The notes below the pieces were generated by a model that saw nothing but the letters and a program-made list of their open reading frames with translations, did no database searches and was not told where the DNA came from. The position numbers and the translations under genes were made by a program. Positions 46,201 through 54,750 of a DNA stretch of 64,000 nucleotides are shown here, piece by piece (the first letter of the stretch is position 1; every line of letters starts with the position of its first letter). Source of the DNA: JADJLQ01 sp038251405 (GTDB taxonomy: Bacteria > Bacteroidota > Bacteroidia > Chitinophagales > Saprospiraceae); assembly GCA_038251405.1 (NCBI GenBank), contig JBBSBH010000010.1, forward strand, positions 88,127 through 152,126, given 5' to 3'.

Positions 46201-48147
46201 ATGACCAGACTTTTTTCGCGGCTGTTTTTATTACTTACGATCAATTTTTTTATTCTTCCAATTTTATTTGGGCAGCAAAGAATCATAGACAGCCTTAGGA
46301 AAGCATATTCACTTGAAAATGATCAATTCAAAAAAACTGGCTTGTATTACCAAATTGCGCAAGAAGTGTGTGAAAACGATATTGCCTTAGCTCCTAGGTA
46401 TGCTGACACTTTGGACATGCTTGCAAATAGTAAAAATGAGAAAGCAAGAGCATTAAATTTTAGAGGATGGATTTGCAAGCAGAATGGTGATTTCGATCAA
46501 GCCATTAACTATTACCGGAAAGACCTTCAGATGAACTTAGATGTTCAGGATGAAAAAGGGGCAGCTAAAACATTTGCAGATTTAGGATTTTCATATGCAG
46601 GAAAGTATGAATCTGATTCTGCCATTGCCAATTATTTAAAGGCACTTGACATTTACATACATACACAGGATTATATAAATATTGCTTCATCTTATTCTAA
46701 TATTGCCAATCTTTATTCTGATCAGCAAGTGCACGACAAAGCCATAGAATATCTTGAAAAAGCATTAAAAATAAGATTAGAGCACAATGATGAAAAACGA
46801 GCTATATATACTTATAATAATCTGGCGACTGCATATGGATCAAAGGATGGTGCATCAGCAGCTGAAATTGATAAAGCATTGGAATATGCCCATAAAGGTG
46901 TTGCTTTAGCCAATAAATATGAAAATAATTTTGCTGCAGGTGTCATCCTGGGAGGGATAGGGCATATCCTGATCGAGAAAAAGAGGTATCTGGAGGCAAT
47001 AGAAAATTGCAAAAAATCGGTAGATATGCTCACCAAAGCTAATCGACCGTTGAATTTAGTTTATCCCTTAGCTAACCTGGCTACAGCCTTCAATGCGCTT
47101 AATAATCCCAGCGAAGCTTTGAAATATGCAGAGCGGGGATATGCGATTATGAAGGAAAAAAACCTGATCGAACCTTTAGAAATATATTATGAAGAACTAG
47201 CCAATGCTAACGAAAAACTTGGGAATCAAGCTGCGGCTTTAGACTGGTATAAAAAATTTATGCAATTAGATGACTCATTGTTTCAAACTCAAAATGTCAA
47301 GAATCTTTCAGAAATAGAAACGAGGTATCAAACAGAGAAAAAAGAGAAAGAACTTATAAAACAAAAAGCAGATATTTTTAGGCAAAAAGTGATGATAAAT
47401 GGCCTTTCATTTGGAATAGTGCTACTGGCCCTGGTTGGCTTTTTATTGTATACTAGATACAAGCATAAGCAAAAAGCAATTTTAGATGCAGCTATAATCA
47501 AAGAACAAAAATTGGGTCTGAATGCCGTAATCGAAGCACAGGAAGCCGAACGCAAGCGCATAGCCAAAGATCTTCATGATGGGGTAGCCCAGGAATTGGT
47601 AGCACTACAGTTCGGTTTTCAGCAAATCCAAAACAAATTAAAAACTATTGCTCCTGGTGAAACAGATCAGTTAAAATTTTTAGAAAAACAATTAAGGGAA
47701 ACGAACACGGAAGTACGTAATATCTCTCACGTGATGATGCCTCCGGGCCTTGAAGTAAATGGATTAGTTCCCAGCCTTGAAATGTTGCTAAGAAATACGA
47801 CAGCCCAAACATCTATTAAGACTGATTTTGAGCATTATAATCTTCCTAATCGATTAGCTGAGCGTGTAGAGCTGAGTTTGTACAGAATTACACAAGAGCT
47901 ACTCAATAATACTTTAAAGCATGCTCAGGCCAGTGATATTGTTCTCCAATTGTACCAGGCGGGAAAGTATATTATTTTAAGAATGCAGGACAATGGAATA
48001 AGTTTTGATTTTGAGCTATCCAAGAACAAAGGAAGTATGGGACTACTGAATATTCTCAGCAGGGTAAATGTCATTGGTGGTACTTTTTCTTCGGAAAAAG
48101 GAGTACCAACTGGTACTATATCTACAGTAAAGATTCCTGTGCAGTAG
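46201..48147 (+). CDS. TPR-containing sensor histidine kinase, orphan paralogue
   Basis: 648 residues: signal peptide (MTRLFSRLFLLLTINFFILP), TPR repeats (~80-355; ASSYSNIANLYSDQQVHDKA), a coiled stretch, one membrane helix (~399-418), then the HisKA_3 helix with His459 in ERKRIAKDLHDG and HATPase_c with ELLNNTLKHA and GSMGLLNI. From about residue 425 it is closely similar along its whole length to the kinase at 30600-32396, including RNISHVMMPP and LLRNTT, while the TPR parts differ more. No NarL-type regulator is adjacent, so it may phosphorylate the regulator at 29968 or a distant one. Confidence 0.92.
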   Translation: MTRLFSRLFLLLTINFFILPILFGQQRIIDSLRKAYSLENDQFKKTGLYYQIAQEVCENDIALAPRYADTLDMLANSKNEKARALNFRGWICKQNGDFDQAINYYRKDLQMNLDVQDEKGAAKTFADLGFSYAGKYESDSAIANYLKALDIYIHTQDYINIASSYSNIANLYSDQQVHDKAIEYLEKALKIRLEHNDEKRAIYTYNNLATAYGSKDGASAAEIDKALEYAHKGVALANKYENNFAAGVILGGIGHILIEKKRYLEAIENCKKSVDMLTKANRPLNLVYPLANLATAFNALNNPSEALKYAERGYAIMKEKNLIEPLEIYYEELANANEKLGNQAAALDWYKKFMQLDDSLFQTQNVKNLSEIETRYQTEKKEKELIKQKADIFRQKVMINGLSFGIVLLALVGFLLYTRYKHKQKAILDAAIIKEQKLGLNAVIEAQEAERKRIAKDLHDGVAQELVALQFGFQQIQNKLKTIAPGETDQLKFLEKQLRETNTEVRNISHVMMPPGLEVNGLVPSLEMLLRNTTAQTSIKTDFEHYNLPNRLAERVELSLYRITQELLNNTLKHAQASDIVLQLYQAGKYIILRMQDNGISFDFELSKNKGSMGLLNILSRVNVIGGTFSSEKGVPTGTISTVKIPVQ

Positions 48148-48166
48148 TAATTAATCTGATCACTAT

Positions 48167-48406
48167 TCAATTGAGTATGGGTTCGTAACCGATAAAGCTA
48201 AATTGTAATTCTTTTGCATCGGCAGGAACTGATATTTCGTAGCTTCCATCGATGTCAGTAATAGTCCCGATACTGGTACCTGTAACAGAAATGGACACTC
48301 CGGGGAGGGTCTCATTGCTTGCGTCCTTTACCTGGCCCTTGATGGTAACCTGTGACCACGCTATAGTGCCGGCAAATAAGAATAATAAAATGAGTTTTGC
48401 TTTCAT
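48167..48406 (-). pseudogene. N-terminal stump of a SusC/TonB-dependent receptor or similar
   Basis: 79 residues: signal peptide (MKAKLILLFLFAGTIAWSQ) and one carboxypeptidase-regulatory-like domain (TIKGQVKDASNETLPGVSIS, then TGTSIGTITDIDGSYEISVP, then LQFSFIGYEP). In SusC-type receptors this domain is followed by a plug (TonB-binding) and a 22-strand barrel. Here the frame stops at ILN just after the domain. The sequence beyond is the 3' end of the convergent kinase, so the rest is absent. Either a deleted receptor gene or, less likely, a free-standing secreted domain. Confidence 0.75.
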
Positions 48407-48696
48407 ATGAGAGAAATTGAGTTTTAAAATAGTTTATGTTGAGTCTTAAATTAGACTTTAAATATTTACATTCTGTATAAGAAATTTGGTCCTAAAAACC
48501 TGAAGGGCAACGAGTTGTAAATATTTCTTTATCACAAAACCTTTGTAAAATAATAATATTTTAATAATACACAAAATTATATTCCAATTATGAAATAAAA
48601 TATTGAACATTAAATAATTATCAAAATATTATTGCCTAGATTGAAATGAATCAAAGCTTTCTTCCAATTAAACTGCAAATGATTTAATATTGCAAA

Positions 48697-49392
48697 ATGA
48701 ATTGCCTGATTGTAGATGATAATAAAATAGCCCGTGTTACCTTAAAACAACTTGCCACCCAAATAGAAGATCTTGAAATCATTGGAGAGTTTTCTTCTGG
48801 TATGGAAGCCTATAATTTCCTAAAAGCAAGGCAGGTAGATATTGTTTTTCTGGATATTGAGATGCCCCAAATGTCAGGAATAGAGCTTATTAAAAGCCTC
48901 CAGGGCAATGCTCCTATTATTATATTCACTACTTCCAAAAAAGACTATGCTGTGGAAGCATTCGAATTGAATGTCGCCGACTTTTTAGTAAAGCCAGTTT
49001 CACCTGCTCGATTCATTCAAGCTATAGACAAAGCCAGAACTTTAATTGAAAGTAAAAAGGATGAAGTAAATAGCAATGATGAAGAATTTATTTTTATACG
49101 TGATTCCAATATCATCAGAAGATTGAAAATAGACGATATCCTTTTTGCAGAGGCTATGGGAGATTATGTAAAGATTCACACACCTCAAAAATTATTTGCT
49201 ATTCATAATACATTAAAGTCTGTAGAGCATCGACTTTCTTCGAAGCGGTTCATCCGGGTTCACCGATCTTTTATTGTTGCTTTATCAAAAATTGATTCAG
49301 TACAGGATGGAATAATTTTGATAAAAGATAAACACATACCTGTCGCTGATGCATACAGGAGCTTACTTTCCCGACAACTAGATATTTTATAG
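48697..49392 (+). CDS. LytTR-family response regulator
   Basis: 231 residues. The receiver has DDN (8-10 region), phosphoacceptor Asp53 in IVFLDIEMPQMSG, FTTSKKDYAVEAF and Lys in FLVKPVSPARF. The LytTR DNA-binding domain spans ~125-231 (LKIDDILFAEAMGDYVKIHT, then RFIRVHRSFIVAL). These usually pair with a LytS/YpdA-type kinase, which is not adjacent. The sequence TAATATTG just before the start is one mismatch from a -7 box, giving a very short leader. A hairpin terminator follows at 49544. Confidence 0.93.
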   Translation: MNCLIVDDNKIARVTLKQLATQIEDLEIIGEFSSGMEAYNFLKARQVDIVFLDIEMPQMSGIELIKSLQGNAPIIIFTTSKKDYAVEAFELNVADFLVKPVSPARFIQAIDKARTLIESKKDEVNSNDEEFIFIRDSNIIRRLKIDDILFAEAMGDYVKIHTPQKLFAIHNTLKSVEHRLSSKRFIRVHRSFIVALSKIDSVQDGIILIKDKHIPVADAYRSLLSRQLDIL

Positions 49393-49543
49393 ACTTATAA
49401 CTTTTGATTCGTCGATTCAAATCGCCTTTTTAACGATTCTGTGTATAAATCTATAGCTTTCAGTATTAATATTGTTATATCAAATTATAACCATTGAAGG
49501 CGTTTATAAATCATACAATTTTTATTTGGTAGTTAATTTGCAA

Positions 49544-49580
49544 AAGGGCTGTTTTAGAGAGAGGGCAGCCCTTGTTTTTT
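49544..49580 (+). terminator. Rho-independent terminator after the LytTR gene
   Basis: AAGGGCTG (49544-49551) pairs perfectly with CAGCCCTT (49566-49573) across a 14-base loop and is followed by G then six T (49575-49580). It lies 150 bases downstream of the regulator stop and just before the small membrane gene, whose ATG at 49584 begins right after it. The long-frame start TTG at 49572 lies inside the hairpin and is therefore unlikely. Confidence 0.8.
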
Positions 49581-49583
49581 AAA

Positions 49584-49793
49584 ATGAAATTGACTTATTT
49601 GATATTATCCTATGTATCTACTTTAGCTCTTTTCGGATTAAGCTTTGAGCTGCTTCGATATTATGATACCCATAAATTGAGCGTTTTTTTATTCTTACTT
49701 ATTTTAGGTATATTTATTTCGATAGTCCTTTTAATATATTTCTTTAATGCGTATATTGATAAGGTGTTTCCAGACAAGGATTTAAAAAGCTAA
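49584..49793 (+). CDS. Small two-helix membrane protein
   Basis: 69 residues from the ATG at 49584 (MKLTYLILSYVSTLALFGLS). Two membrane helices: TYLILSYVSTLALFGLSF and VFLFLLILGIFISIVLLIYFF. They are joined by ELLRYYDTHKLS, and the C-terminal tail is FPDKDLKS. No family is recognised. It is only 20 bases ahead of the hybrid kinase gene on the same strand and may be an accessory to it. The start is separated from a terminator hairpin by only a few bases, so it may be expressed only by readthrough or from a promoter not seen. Confidence 0.55.
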   Translation: MKLTYLILSYVSTLALFGLSFELLRYYDTHKLSVFLFLLILGIFISIVLLIYFFNAYIDKVFPDKDLKS

Positions 49794-49812
49794 GTTTTAT
49801 CCGATTTAGAGT

Positions 49813-52011
49813 ATGAATTCGAAACGAATATTTTATTATTTATTGGTCGGTTATATCTTTAGTACATTGATTTTAATATACGCTCAATACAATTCTTCCA
49901 GGAATATTGATAATTTAATTTCAGGAAATGTAAAATTATTAAACGAGTTTGAAGTAGGCAGCCAGTTAAAGACGCTACAAACTGATGTTATCAATATTGA
50001 TATTTTAATTCAAAAGTCAGTTGCCAATAAGGATACGGCACCTGTAGAAGGCTTGGAAAACCAAATAAATAATATTCAAATAGGATTATTATCATTGCAA
50101 AAATTTTCGAACAATGACAACTCCATAAATTATCTTTCAACACTACAACATTTTCTTAAGGAAAAAATCAAGTATGATCACAAAATCTTTGATTTCATTG
50201 CAGCAAAAGAAATCAAAGAAGCAGAAAGACTCATAGTTTCTCCTCAGATAAAAAAATTGGATGATTCTATTGCCGTCACTATTAATAATATCTCAGAGCT
50301 AAGAAGAAAATTATACATAACAGTAACTAACTCTATTGACGAAAGCGCTAGAAAGGCAAGGCAATTTAATAATAATTTGATTTTTTTTCTATTAGCATTC
50401 TCTGCTCTATTATTTTGGTACATTTTTAGCACTATTAAAAAACAATTGAATTTAATAGATGAAGTTAATGAGTCTGAGAAAAAAATAAAGGAATTAGCCA
50501 AATTGAAAGAAAACTTCATGGCTAATATGAGTCACGAAATAAGAACTCCGATGAATGCCATTTTAGGTTTTGCTCAACTGTTATCACAGCAACCTTTAGA
50601 AGCTAAAGTAAAGGAATATGTCCAAAATATTAATAGATCGGGAGATAATTTATTACATATAATCAATGATATTTTAGACTTATCCAAAATCGAATCTGGT
50701 TTAATGAGGATTGAACCTACCAATATCAATCTTAGAGATTTAATTCAATCTGTTAAAATGATGTTTGAAAAGCAAGCAAATGATAAAAATATTGATTTAA
50801 ATATTGAATTCAATGAAAATGTACCCAAAGAAATTAAGGGAGATGGTATGAGAATCACACAAATTTTGGTTAATTTATTGAGCAATGCTTTTAAATTTAC
50901 ATCTACTGGAAGCATTAAAATATTGATAGATCTTATTTCATCAAAGAATGGGAAAGAATTAATCTCTGTCGCCGTTGCTGATACGGGAATAGGAATAGAG
51001 GATTACAAATTAAATAGGATATTTGATCGTTTTCAACAGTCTGACGATAGTATTACCCGAAGATTCGGAGGTACTGGGCTCGGCCTTACTATAGCAAAGG
51101 AAATAGTTGAATTGATGCAGGGTGAAATCTCGGTTAAAAGTGAATTAAATTCTGGCTCCACTTTCACCATAAAGATTCCGTTTGAACGAGTGGTGAAGGA
51201 TTCTACTAAAGTAATGGCAGCAAATAAGCCCAATGGCATTAATTCAGACCTTAAAAACCTCCATGTGTTGATAATAGAAGATAATAAACTAAATCAAGCC
51301 CTGATGTACCATTTATTAAATGAATGGCAGGTAAGTTTCGATATAGTAGACAATGGGAAAGAAGCACTTGAAATGATTACTAAGAAAAAATTTGACCTGT
51401 TATTAATGGATTTGCAAATGCCCGAAATGGATGGATATTCCTGTACGCGGGAAATCAGGAACAATTTGAAACTGGATATTCCGATTATTGCAATGTCAGC
51501 ACATGCATTTCCTGGAGAAAGGGAGAAATGCTTACAATATGGAATGAATGATTATATATCAAAACCTATTGACCATATTCAATTATTTGAATTATTGAAT
51601 TCTTTTACTACGACATATAGAAATAATTTGCAAGGTAAACTTGCAATAAATAAAAATCAATCTTTGGAATCATATGATTACATTGATTTAACCTATTTGC
51701 ATGAGGTAAGTGCGGGGAATAAGGAATATGAGAAGTATGTTACAGAACTCTTTGTCGAAGCATTGCCAAAGGAATTAATTGCATTAGAAGCTTCAATAAA
51801 AAATAAGAACACCAGCGAGGTTAAATCAAAGGCCCACCATATGAAATCAACTATATCAGTAATGGGGCTGAATATGCAATTAGATCCATACTTGAGCGAT
51901 TTGGAATCAAAAACCCTAACTATAGAAGAAATGATGGCCTATTTTATAACTATTGAACAAATCAGCAATATTGCTCTTCATGAAGCTCAATCCTTTTACA
52001 ATACCTTCTAA
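49813..52011 (+). CDS. Hybrid sensor histidine kinase with receiver and Hpt domains
   Basis: 732 residues. Two membrane helices (~8-25 and ~188-207) flank a ~160-residue helical CHASE3-like extracytoplasmic sensor. Cytoplasmic HisKA has His241 in NMSHEIRTPMN. HATPase_c shows LLSNAFKFT, ADTGIGI and RFGGTGLGLTIAKE. The receiver (~483-595) has Asp533 in LLLMDLQMPEMDG. A C-terminal Hpt domain has His675 in KAHHMKSTIS. The protein is a complete phosphorelay (His-Asp-His) that needs only an output regulator. The LytTR protein upstream is a candidate recipient by proximity. Confidence 0.93.
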   Translation: MNSKRIFYYLLVGYIFSTLILIYAQYNSSRNIDNLISGNVKLLNEFEVGSQLKTLQTDVINIDILIQKSVANKDTAPVEGLENQINNIQIGLLSLQKFSNNDNSINYLSTLQHFLKEKIKYDHKIFDFIAAKEIKEAERLIVSPQIKKLDDSIAVTINNISELRRKLYITVTNSIDESARKARQFNNNLIFFLLAFSALLFWYIFSTIKKQLNLIDEVNESEKKIKELAKLKENFMANMSHEIRTPMNAILGFAQLLSQQPLEAKVKEYVQNINRSGDNLLHIINDILDLSKIESGLMRIEPTNINLRDLIQSVKMMFEKQANDKNIDLNIEFNENVPKEIKGDGMRITQILVNLLSNAFKFTSTGSIKILIDLISSKNGKELISVAVADTGIGIEDYKLNRIFDRFQQSDDSITRRFGGTGLGLTIAKEIVELMQGEISVKSELNSGSTFTIKIPFERVVKDSTKVMAANKPNGINSDLKNLHVLIIEDNKLNQALMYHLLNEWQVSFDIVDNGKEALEMITKKKFDLLLMDLQMPEMDGYSCTREIRNNLKLDIPIIAMSAHAFPGEREKCLQYGMNDYISKPIDHIQLFELLNSFTTTYRNNLQGKLAINKNQSLESYDYIDLTYLHEVSAGNKEYEKYVTELFVEALPKELIALEASIKNKNTSEVKSKAHHMKSTISVMGLNMQLDPYLSDLESKTLTIEEMMAYFITIEQISNIALHEAQSFYNTF

Positions 52012-52341
52012 GAATTGGACTCATCAACACATTATGCCTTTCATATAATTCATAATTCATAATTCATAATTCTTATAATCGCTAATTAAGGCAACCTTAA
52101 AATGGTACTAGGTAGTCATGGTATAATCTATCGTTGTTTTAGAAAAAGAAAAACTTGAAAGCTAGCTAATGGCTATTTTAAACAAAGACTATTAGGCATT
52201 TTCAGGTTGATTTAATAATAGTAAAGGCTGAAAAATTAAATTTTGATGATAGTTAATCTGGAGTCTGTACTATTTTTTATCTTTCTGTGGATCTTAAAAG
52301 TTTTGTCGTTTAATTGAAACTTAATTCTAAACTAAGGTGGT
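52012..52341. other. Intergenic stretch with a short tandem repeat
   Basis: About 330 non-coding bases. The only structure found is a four-copy ATAATTC repeat at 52045-52072. I see no exact TAnnTTTG box before the MgtC gene. Confidence 0.45.
52045..52072. repeat. Four perfect tandem copies of ATAATTC
   Basis: A perfect 7-base tandem repeat (28 bases), 34 bases after the hybrid kinase stop. A microsatellite of this kind can vary in copy number; there is no coding frame for it to switch here. Confidence 0.7.
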
Positions 52342-52971
52342 ATGAATAATGAAATACTGTTAAGGATATTATTAGCGGCCTTATGGGGTGGTATTATAGG
52401 TGCAGAACGAGAATATAGGAATAAGTCTGCTGGCTTTAGGACTATGATCATGATTTCTACTGGCGCCTGTCTTTTTACCATCTTTTCTAGCCTTATAGGT
52501 GGAACAAATAATTCAGACCGTATTGCAGCTAATATTGTCACGGGCATTGGCTTCTTAGGGGCAGGTGTTATTTTCAGAGGAGAAAATAGAGTAAAAGGAC
52601 TCACGACTGCAGCTGCTATTTGGGTAGTGTCTGCCGTAGGCATGGGAATAGGTGGGGGGTATTATTTTATTGCTTCTTCAGCCGGGATTATGGTCTTAGT
52701 TATTTTAGTCGTTTTACCATATCTGGAACATTTCATTGACCAATATAGTCAGTTTAAAACATATCAGATAAGAGGATCAGTCAACCACATGATTAGAGAA
52801 TTGGTAGAGGATAGTCTTAAATTGAATCACTTAAAATATGATTTAGTAAAAGTAATAAAAGGAAATGAAAGTGTTTCATTCACCTGGCAGGTACATGGTA
52901 ATGCTAAGAATCATAGATTTTTTATTCAGACTATGCTTACAGAGCTAAAAATTGAAAGCTTTGAATATTAA
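52342..52971 (+). CDS. MgtC/SapB family membrane protein
   Basis: 209 residues. The MgtC signature regions are ILLAALWGGIIGAEREYRNK, KSAGFRTMIMISTGACLF, RIAANIVTGIGFLGAGVIF and KGLTTAAAIWVVSAVGMGIG, giving four or five membrane helices. A soluble C-terminal part of ~70 residues follows (YQIRGSVNHMIRELVEDSLK). MgtC proteins modulate Mg2+ homeostasis and F-ATPase in pathogens; in environmental bacteria their role is less clear. It is convergent with the next gene across a hairpin terminator. Confidence 0.92.
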   Translation: MNNEILLRILLAALWGGIIGAEREYRNKSAGFRTMIMISTGACLFTIFSSLIGGTNNSDRIAANIVTGIGFLGAGVIFRGENRVKGLTTAAAIWVVSAVGMGIGGGYYFIASSAGIMVLVILVVLPYLEHFIDQYSQFKTYQIRGSVNHMIRELVEDSLKLNHLKYDLVKVIKGNESVSFTWQVHGNAKNHRFFIQTMLTELKIESFEY

Positions 52972-53002
52972 TATTACCCTTCTCGCTTTAATTGATATTA
53001 AA

Positions 53003-53035
53003 AAGCCCCGCATGTGAATTTCATATGCCGGGCTT
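53003..53035 (-). terminator. Strong hairpin between convergent genes
   Basis: AAGCCC (53003-53008) pairs with GGGCTT (53030-53035); inside, GCAT pairs with ATGC. On the minus strand the hairpin is followed by T-rich sequence, so it should mainly terminate the secreted-protein gene at 53054-53617. It may also stop the MgtC transcript from the other side. Confidence 0.75.
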
Positions 53036-53053
53036 AACAGACTTCTTATAAGC

Positions 53054-53617
53054 TTATTTTATTTTAGTGAAATAAGAAACATTTCCCATCAGAGAAGATT
53101 CTAAAACTATTTTTTGATTGCCCTTAGAAAGCTCAATGAAGTAATTATCTGCATCATCGAATTGTTTACCGTACAGCAACATATCTGATTCGTTTAGTTC
53201 ATTGTCATCAAATAGTATTACATCATTTTTGGCCCATCCGGAATATTTACTGTTAATGTATTCTTGAGCAGCTACCGGAAGATCTGAGAATAATTTAGGT
53301 GCTACAGTACCCACTAATTTTGAATCCCAATCATAAAAAGCAGTCATGGATTTACCATCTTTAATAAAAGAAGCTTCATCAAAATTTCGAGTCCTTTTCC
53401 AGGCAGCATTGACATTTTCAAAATCTGATATAAAAGCTTGTTTAGATTGGTAGCTCGGTTCTTTACCTTCCAAAATTCTAAGCTCCTTTTTTTCTTCTTT
53501 TTTTCTGAATTTGTCATCCTTAATTTCATTTTTTAAAGAGGCCGTAACCTGGGCTAGTGAAATTAATGATGAGGTAAGGATTACTAGTGTGAGTGAAATT
53601 GAAATTAAATTTTTCAT
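53054..53617 (-). CDS. Secreted protein of unknown function (PepSY-like, tentative)
   Basis: 187 residues with a signal peptide (MKNLISISLTLVILTSSLISLAQ). A highly charged stretch (~28-52; KDDKFRKKEEKKELRILEG) precedes a small beta/alpha domain with AFISDFENVNAAWKRTRNFD, TAFYDWDSKLVGTVAP and EYINSKYSGWAKNDVILFDD. That order is like the BLIP/PepSY-like periplasmic proteins common in Bacteroidota, but I cannot be sure. An exact TACCTTTG box lies 21 bases upstream and a hairpin terminator downstream, so it is a single-gene unit. Confidence 0.7.
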   Translation of the reverse strand: MKNLISISLTLVILTSSLISLAQVTASLKNEIKDDKFRKKEEKKELRILEGKEPSYQSKQAFISDFENVNAAWKRTRNFDEASFIKDGKSMTAFYDWDSKLVGTVAPKLFSDLPVAAQEYINSKYSGWAKNDVILFDDNELNESDMLLYGKQFDDADNYFIELSKGNQKIVLESSLMGNVSYFTKIK

Positions 53618-53987
53618 GAAATTATTTTTTTATACCCAAAGGTAAAAGCGATCTAAAGGAAGAGTAAAGTACCAATCGGTGAATGAGGAATAGGAGTCGA
53701 TAGTTGAGTACTGCCTGAATTTAAAGCATCTAACTTATTCAGTTTTATTTATTTGAATTATGATAACTATTTAATTATTGATTTTACCGATAGGTATTGC
53801 CTGTTTAACTTGTAAGAAAATAGTATATTGTTTATTAAATCTATTTTTACTTTCTATATTGTAACTTATACTATGGATACTATAAAACGTTATAAAAAGA
53901 TGCTTCTATCATTCATTATTATAGAAATTGATTAAAAAAAATGCCTCATTTGATAATTTCATTCATGTTACTCAAGAATGATAGTGC
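53618..53987. other. Intergenic region between divergent genes
   Basis: About 370 very A/T-rich bases. It holds the leftward promoter box at 53638-53645. No small ORF or RNA gene is evident. Confidence 0.4.
53638..53645 (-). promoter_or_regulatory. TACCTTTG -7 box before the secreted-protein gene
   Basis: On the minus strand the sequence reads TACCTTTG, 21 bases ahead of the ATG at 53617. It is an exact TAnnTTTG match; no -33 TTG at standard spacing. Confidence 0.45.
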
Positions 53988-54644
53988 ATGAAAGAAAAAT
54001 ATCCTTTAAATTTAGTATTCATTACGCTTATAAGTTGCCTGCTGGCTTGTGTTGGAGATTTTGTAGTCACTTTTATTTTAGGGTATTATTATGAAGGCTA
54101 CAATTTTATAGAACAGTCACAATCGATACTGGGAACTTCAGGTAGTCCAGTAGCAAACTATATGAATAGTTGGGGTATTATTTTCAGCTTTTTATTTGCA
54201 GTATATGCATTCTGTTTACGTAAGACTATTTTTAAATATAGTAAACTTCAATTTATAGCTTCATGTCTGGTGGCTTTGTATGGATTTGGAGAAGGGATAG
54301 GGTCCGGTATGTTTCCTTTTGAAAAAGAAAATAACGCTTTTACTGGAATAGGTTGGCTACATCTTTTATTTAGCGCTTTAGGAGATATGGGTTTGGTTTT
54401 ATTTCCTATTTTGAGTTTACAAATATTCAAATCATCGGAATATCCCAGGCTTAGGAAACTTGCACTATTTGTATCTATTTCAGGGCCAATATTAATAGGG
54501 TGTTTTTTAATGACCAAATTTAATACTTTGCCATATAGAGGCCTATGGCAAAGACTGTTTTTATTAAATTATTATATATTATTGATGTCCATCGCTATAG
54601 ACATGTTCATAACCCAGATTAGATTAAACACGGTTATGCCATAA
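53988..54644 (+). CDS. DUF998-type membrane protein
   Basis: 218 residues with six to seven membrane helices: LVFITLISCLLACVGDFVVT, WGIIFSFLFAVYAFCL, FIASCLVALYGFGEGIGSGM, WLHLLFSALGDMGLVLFPIL, LALFVSISGPILIGCFL and LFLLNYYILLMSIAIDMF. The FGEGIGSGMFPFEKEN and HLLFSALGDMG segments match the DUF998 pattern. Function unknown for the family. It reads rightward as a single gene, convergent with the MprF-like gene. Confidence 0.8.
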   Translation: MKEKYPLNLVFITLISCLLACVGDFVVTFILGYYYEGYNFIEQSQSILGTSGSPVANYMNSWGIIFSFLFAVYAFCLRKTIFKYSKLQFIASCLVALYGFGEGIGSGMFPFEKENNAFTGIGWLHLLFSALGDMGLVLFPILSLQIFKSSEYPRLRKLALFVSISGPILIGCFLMTKFNTLPYRGLWQRLFLLNYYILLMSIAIDMFITQIRLNTVMP

Positions 54645-54750
54645 AATGATATACAGAATGAAATATTGGATTAGAATATTAAAATATATTACCGTTCCTT
54701 GTAAAGAGTTTAGAACTCAATATAATCCTTGCTCAGGATTTTCTAAAAAT

